This document shows positions 59,701 through 64,000 of a stretch of 64,000 nt of DNA, one piece after another. The notes under the pieces are model-generated. The model did no database searches. It saw nothing but the letters and a program-made list of their open reading frames with translations, and was not told where the DNA came from. Position 1 is the first letter of the stretch. Every line of letters starts with the position of its first letter. The position numbers were made by a program, and so were the translations under genes. The stretch comes from Cryptomeria japonica (lineage: Eukaryota; Streptophyta; Pinopsida; Cupressales; Cupressaceae), in the NCBI RefSeq assembly GCF_030272615.1, contig NC_081406.1, positions 265,265,192 to 265,329,191 on the forward strand, given 5' to 3'.

Positions 59701-60711
59701 GTATATTTTAAGAGATTTGGTAATGACAGTTATATTATCCCGTTGCTTTATGTTGATGACATGCTTGTTGTTGGGTCTAACATGCAACATATAAATGATC
59801 TTAAACAAAAATTAGCCAGGTCATTTGCTATGAAGGATTTGGGTGCAGCTAAGCAAATTCTCGGTATGAGGATTACACGGGACAGGAAAAATAGAACCTT
59901 GAATTTGTCCCAAAGTGAGTATATAAAGAAGGTGTTGAAAAGATTTAACATGCAGGATGCAAAAGCAGTTAGTACACCTTTGGTTAGTCATTTCAAATTG
60001 ACTAAGGAGATGTGCCCAAAGGCACAGGAAGAGGTTAATAAAATGTCTAACATCCCCTATTCATCAACTATTGGGAGTTTGATGTATGCAATGGTATGCA
60101 CAAGGCCAAATATTGCACATGTAGTGGGAGTTGTGAGCAGGTTTATGAGTAATCCGAGTATGGAACATTGGAATGCTGTGAAATGGATTCTTCGATATTT
60201 GAAAGGAACTACTGCGAAGGCATTATGTTTCAAAGGATCTAATGTTGCTTTGAGTGGATTTGTTGACTCTGATCTGGCGGGTGATATTGATTCATGAAGG
60301 AGTACTACAGGGTATGTTTTTACTATCGGGGGAACTGCAGTCAGTTGGATTTCTAGGCTGCAAAAGGTTGTTGCACTTTCAACCACTGAAGCTGAGTATG
60401 TTGCTGCTACAGAAGCCAACAAGGAGATAATTTGGTTACAATGTTTTATGGAGGAATTGGGTCAAACACAAGAGGATAGCCCATTGTATACTGATAGCCA
60501 GAGTGCCATTCATCTTGCGAAGAACTCTGCTTTTCATTCAAGGACAAAGCACATTCAGCTCAGGTACCACTTCATCCGGACTGTTTTGGAGGAGGGTTAG
60601 TTACGGCTTGAGAAGATTCACACAAGTGAGAATCTTGTTGATATGTTCACGAAGTCAGTTCCACAGGAGAAGCTGATTTCTTCATCAGTTTCTATTGGTC
60701 TTCTTGATTGA
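56785..60711 (+). pseudogene. Copia gag-pol polyprotein of element 6 (seven stops, no frameshift)
   Basis: ATG at 56785 (MEDSKFKVEKFNSQNYQLWK) opens 1308 codons ending at TGA 60709. Stops: 57451, 57658, 57943, 58525, 59050, 60295, 60598. Gag has a UBN2-type domain and the knuckle CWYCRKPGHLKKDC (57499-57540). Protease has VIDSGASFHAT (57661). In the integrase zinc domain (WHHRLGHMSEKG, 58081) both expected Cys are Tyr (LYENYVYGKH). The first catalytic Asp is Asn (HSNVWGPA, 58270); LKSDNGGEY and the ENGVSERMNRT Glu remain. RT has NKWVYRLK, LDVKIAFLHGDL and an intact YVDD (59749-59760). RNase H has [22 protein letters not shown] and SRTKHI. It resembles the Tork/Tnt1 type. It encoded particle, protease, integrase and RT functions but is dead. 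Confidence 0.95.
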
Positions 60712-60808
60712 TAATTGTGGAATGTATACCAGTCGAGTCCTAGTGTTTTATCTAGCGGATGTTGCATGTACAGTGGTGTCGTGTAGTATCAGTCTCCAAG
60801 TGGGAGAT
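60712..60808 (+). other. 3' untranslated end and polypurine tract of element 6
   Basis: A short stretch after the polyprotein stop ends AAGTGGGAGATT, the plus-strand primer, directly before the LTR. Confidence 0.85.
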
Positions 60809-61271
60809 TGTTGAAATGTGGTGACTAATCAGCAAAGTACTGTACACTCAGCATGTATCCTCATCGGGGTCTGGGGTCGGGTTGGGCCCTAGGTAGGGGT
60901 TCGGGGGCGGCAACCCCCGAGAAAAATGGGGGTTCGGGGGCGGGAGCCTCCAAGAAAAAAAAAAATTTGGTATTTTTTTGATGAAAACCGACATTGTAAT
61001 AAAACCCTAAAAATGTCGACTTTTTTTGTTGCCCTAAAAACACATGTTATAAGCGGCTGGGATGCTTAAGGCATTGTAAGGTTGATGTACTGTTTTTGCT
61101 GGATAATAAGAAAGATTGGACAGCTGTGTATGGTGGACGTAACCCATTTTGGGTGAACCACGTTAAATCTCTGTGTTATCTATGTCATGTTTTATTTCTT
61201 TATCTTTTGTATTTAAATCTGCATATAATTATTAGTTCATATTTGCTTCAGATCTGCTTGAAACCCTAACA
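60809..61271 (+). repeat. 3' LTR of element 6
   Basis: The complete 463-bp LTR, TGTTGAAATG...AAACCCTAACA, with a G-rich block at 60867-60950. GGACC follows. Confidence 0.94.
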
Positions 61272-61276
61272 GGACC

Positions 61277-63041
61277 AAGTACCTAGAGGAGAATCTGCAA
61301 ACAAGAGATCATAATGCCTTTGCAAGGCTACCACGTAGAATAAACACAAGTTCCAAACTTGTCCCAACAAATCCTTATGTCCCCCAAGGCATACAAGCCA
61401 ACAAACTCCCCTTATGACCCCCATTGCATAAACATAAAATACTATGCAGCAAGGGTCCCATAACCCTTGTGTATCACTCTCTTCCAAAGAGAGTCTCTAC
61501 ACTCTTAGACTGTCAAACAACCCTTCACCCCAAGGCTACCCTACCCTCCCAAGGGTGAGTATGGCCTTGAAACACCCAAAATAATAACATGAATACATGC
61601 AATACAAAATACACAAGGAAGAACTCAACATATTCTCAAGCCTACTAAGAAAACAACAATGGAAAACAACAAACAATCTTTTCATATTTACAAAACAACA
61701 TACATGAGGAAGTATTTCAACCAACCTTAAAACATTCAAATGTGATAAGTAGAAGTTTGTAGGAGAGCTGCCCAATCCACTATTCTTTTTCCTTCTCAAG
61801 ACTTAGCCAAAAATCCAACTCAAGAAACTAGAACTAAAAACTTGAGCAAAATTTCTATCTCCAAAAATGGAGAGTGGGTGATCAACATTCTCCCTCTCAA
61901 ACTATTCCCTAAGAAGACACTCCTCACTCTTTCCAATCCTCTTAGGAAGGGTGAGAAATTTTCATAGGTTGGTCTTCCCAACACCTTATAAGCTCCCTAT
62001 CCAAGGCACCTTATAAAGATAAAAGAGAATGGGGAAGAGCAATATCACACATTAGGAAGGTTGTCTAGCCTAGGTAAAATCCTCAAAAGTTGAAATTCGG
62101 CCATCTTGAAAAAATCAACTTTTGGGGTGACTAAACAGTTACTAGTGAGTGGACACATGGCTAAAATTGGCCTTTACCCATAAGTACATCATATGGCCCA
62201 ATAAAAATGCCCCTAACTTGACCTTAAGAGTTAGTTTAACCCTCTATAAACTCACCCAAAGTTTACCTATGGGTCAACCTTGAGTTGACCTTTCTAATGG
62301 CTTCCTATCCAAGACTTTCTTGGGACCATACTAGGATATTTAAAAAATGCATTGGTAAACAAAATTCCTTCCAAGGGACATGTCAATGCTAACTAACTTT
62401 ACAACACATGTGTCAAGTGACACCATAAAATTACACATTACTTAAATACACATGGCAATGTCCCTTTTTTGGAATTAATAAATTTAACAATTTTTAAATT
62501 AAACACACATCCAAGCATAAACATTTACAAATTAAAACACATTTACACACGAGGTGTTGTCTCTCCAAATAGACAACCCTTGGCTTCACAAACACACATA
62601 GGTTTAGGCTTGATTTTCTGAATAGTTTCCATGGTCACATGGATCAGTTTTCCTGCACATCTTACTTTGCACATTAGTAATTCCAAAAATCACATATAAT
62701 ATTACCATATGAAAAGAATACAATTCAGACATTTGCATATAATTTCAATTATAATAATCAAGTTTCCAATTATCTAATAAAATCCACATAAAATAATCTA
62801 CTAAATGGTATCATCATAATCATCATGAAATTTAATCATTTATAAAGCATGCATCCATAATTTCTAGCATCAAAATAAAGTACTACAAATCAGAGATAAA
62901 TGGCATACACCATATCAAGATTATCCAATCACTGGATCATATAGAATCTATGTCCATAATGCATCAAAATAAAGTATCAATAATAAGTCCAAAACATGAA
63001 AATAACTTCAACGCTATGACGGCTCGGGGTAGGGCCTCACA
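61277..63041. other. Right part of candidate element 7, non-coding
   Basis: No gene is visible. The text continues the sequence left of element 6 (GTGAAGGT-GGACC-AAGTACCTAG). Short inverted TATA-like words (TTATAAAGATAAAA near 62011) could serve a minus-strand promoter. Confidence 0.45.
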
Positions 63042-63348
63042 GATCACTTTTCCTACATATCATTTTTGTGTTACCCAACTTAGCTTACACTTACAATTAT
63101 TTTTGAGTTTTTTTATACATATTATTGCATTTAATTTTCCAATTAATTAATTGCATTATCTCATTGTATATGTCACCTAAAAAAAGAATTTAACATATCT
63201 CATTACCATATTTTGTCTTCATCTAGGAGAATACTCTTGCATATTTTTAGATTTTATTATGTATAGTTGAGTCATTGATTCATTGGTTAGATAATAACAT
63301 TTTGAAATATATTCTCTTCATATTTTTGTTGTCTTGAATCATTAGTAG

Positions 63349-64000
63349 ATGTATGTTATCGCATTTGATGATTCTTATAATGAGGATAAAGTTGTGACTT
63401 ATCCCTCTCCCAAAAGTGGTCCACTCATGAGGATATTTTGGTGCAATAGGATCATATTATTGAAATTTTCTAATAAAATACTTCACCTTCAATTTGTGTG
63501 TGAAGAACATGGTACCTCTCCCAAGCTGGTCCCACTTGTGGAGATCTTTTGGCATATGAGAATTTCAATGTTCTCCTTAATACTAACCCTAATACATGTT
63601 TGGATAACCATTTGGGTATGAAAGAGGCTAATAAGGGCCCACATTCTCACTAAAGGATAGATCCTTCTTTGTTCCTTCATCCTTTTAATATTTCACAATA
63701 TGATTATACAACTCATTTTAGTGGGTTTTGTGATGTGATTCCTCCCCCATCATAGTTAGAAACACATTATAATGTTGGTTTTAACATGCTTCTTAAGTGT
63801 TGATATAGTGGACATGGTATTGTGTGTATGATACAAGGAATTAAAGTACTTGTGGAGTTCACATTATGATTTTATAGAGAAGGTGTAGGTTCCTGACTTT
63901 ATCCTCCATCGCCACCCCCTTCTCCATTACCTCCTCCTAGCAAATAAAGGAACCTTCTTATGAGATAGGGTTGCTTCCTGATCCTTATCATTTATAAAGG
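63349..64000 (+). pseudogene. Degenerate gag-like frame at the window edge
   Basis: From 63349 a frame reads YVIAFDDSYNEDKVVTYPSP. From about 63650 another frame stays consistent to the end with about five stops: RIDPSLFLHPFNISQYDYTT, LETHYNVGFNML, a CxYSGHGIVC unit, MIQGIKVLVEF, and then Pro-rich sequence. The GH-x-x-x-C spacing followed by IQGIKxLV recalls the end of Tat-type gypsy gags (zinc-like unit, then IQDLID). I would call it a decayed retrotransposon frame, family unproven. It probably continues beyond 64000. Between 63047 and 63348 I see nothing. Confidence 0.35.

Larger units (their letters stand above)
56341..61271 (+). mobile_element. Element 6: complete but inactive Copia retrotransposon
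   Basis: The 4931-bp element has LTRs (56341-56724 and 60809-61271), an initiator-Met primer site, a 1308-codon gag-pol frame, a purine tract (AAGTGGGAGATT before 60809) and an exact GGACC duplication. The gene order gag, protease, integrase, RT, RNase H defines Copia. The 5' LTR lacks about 79 bp of the G-rich block. LTR differences are mostly transitions. It is the only element here with a recognisable RT. A solo LTR of the same family lies at 43875-44324. Confidence 0.95.
56093..63041 (-). mobile_element. Candidate element 7: about 2.0-kb TG...CA repeat hosting element 6
   Basis: The right end ...GGGTAGGGCCTCACA at 63041 looks like an LTR start on the minus strand (TGTGAGGCCC). GATCA follows (63042-63046). 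GATCA also occurs at 56088-56092, directly before TGTCATAGC, giving a possible left end. Without element 6 (56341-61276) the repeat is about 2.0 kb. It has no coding frame and could be a solo LTR. The five-base match could be chance, so the boundaries are tentative. Confidence 0.4.

Overview
The window looks like repeat-packed nuclear DNA from a large plant genome. A gymnosperm (conifer-type) source is my best guess. I base that on transposons nested inside transposons, the absence of any recognisable host gene in 64 kb, AT-rich spacers, plant-type Copia and Ty3/gypsy elements with their usual tRNA primer sites, plant L1-type LINEs with an RNase H domain, and a long repeat-borne reading frame that I associate from memory with gymnosperm genomes. 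The species is inference.

Left block (1-30929). Five LTR elements are stacked. Element 1 (1-7388, minus strand, gag-protease only) sits in the 5' LTR of element 2 (7389-15374, plus strand, Copia-like, gag only). Element 2 sits inside element 3 (15375-18141, minus strand, Copia-like, gag only). Element 3 interrupts element 4 (plus strand; 3' end at 18142-18391, LTR at 18392-19089 and 30697-30929). That LTR is itself split by element 5 (19090-30691, Ty3/gypsy Tat-like, target duplication TCGGT). Element 5 has gag, protease and the C-terminal tail of integrase but no reverse transcriptase. On its opposite strand it carries a plant-mobile-domain-like reading frame.

Middle block (30930-49225). 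It holds an eroded Mutator-like/SWIM pseudogene (31390-32529) and a 224-bp tandem duplication. A 5'-truncated L1-type LINE (34252-39801, 12-bp target duplication) sits in that duplication and is itself split inside RNase H by a 3.8-kb TG...CA element (34567-38374, CTATT duplication). Two solo LTRs follow (41946-43116, CTTAT; 43875-44324, ATTTG), then a short minus-strand LINE (45430-47154) that has ORF1 and a tail but no ORF2. The rest is AT-rich and unassigned.

Right block (49226-64000). A 467-bp compound microsatellite precedes a broken frame of about 1,240 codons (49854-53567) of unknown function. Promoter-like sequence with many short GTAGTTA-type repeats and a TATA box follows it. After a GC-rich hairpin repeat and more microsatellites comes a candidate 2-kb LTR-like element (56093-63041). 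It hosts a complete but dead Copia element (element 6, 56341-61271, GGACC duplication), whose 1308-codon gag-pol frame has seven stops and no frameshift. The right edge (63350-64000) holds a degenerate gag-like frame.

Together the sequence records successive insertions. LTR divergence agrees with the nesting order: the inner elements 1 and 5 have nearly identical LTRs, while element 2 is visibly older. No reading frame here looks able to make a functional transposition protein unaided.
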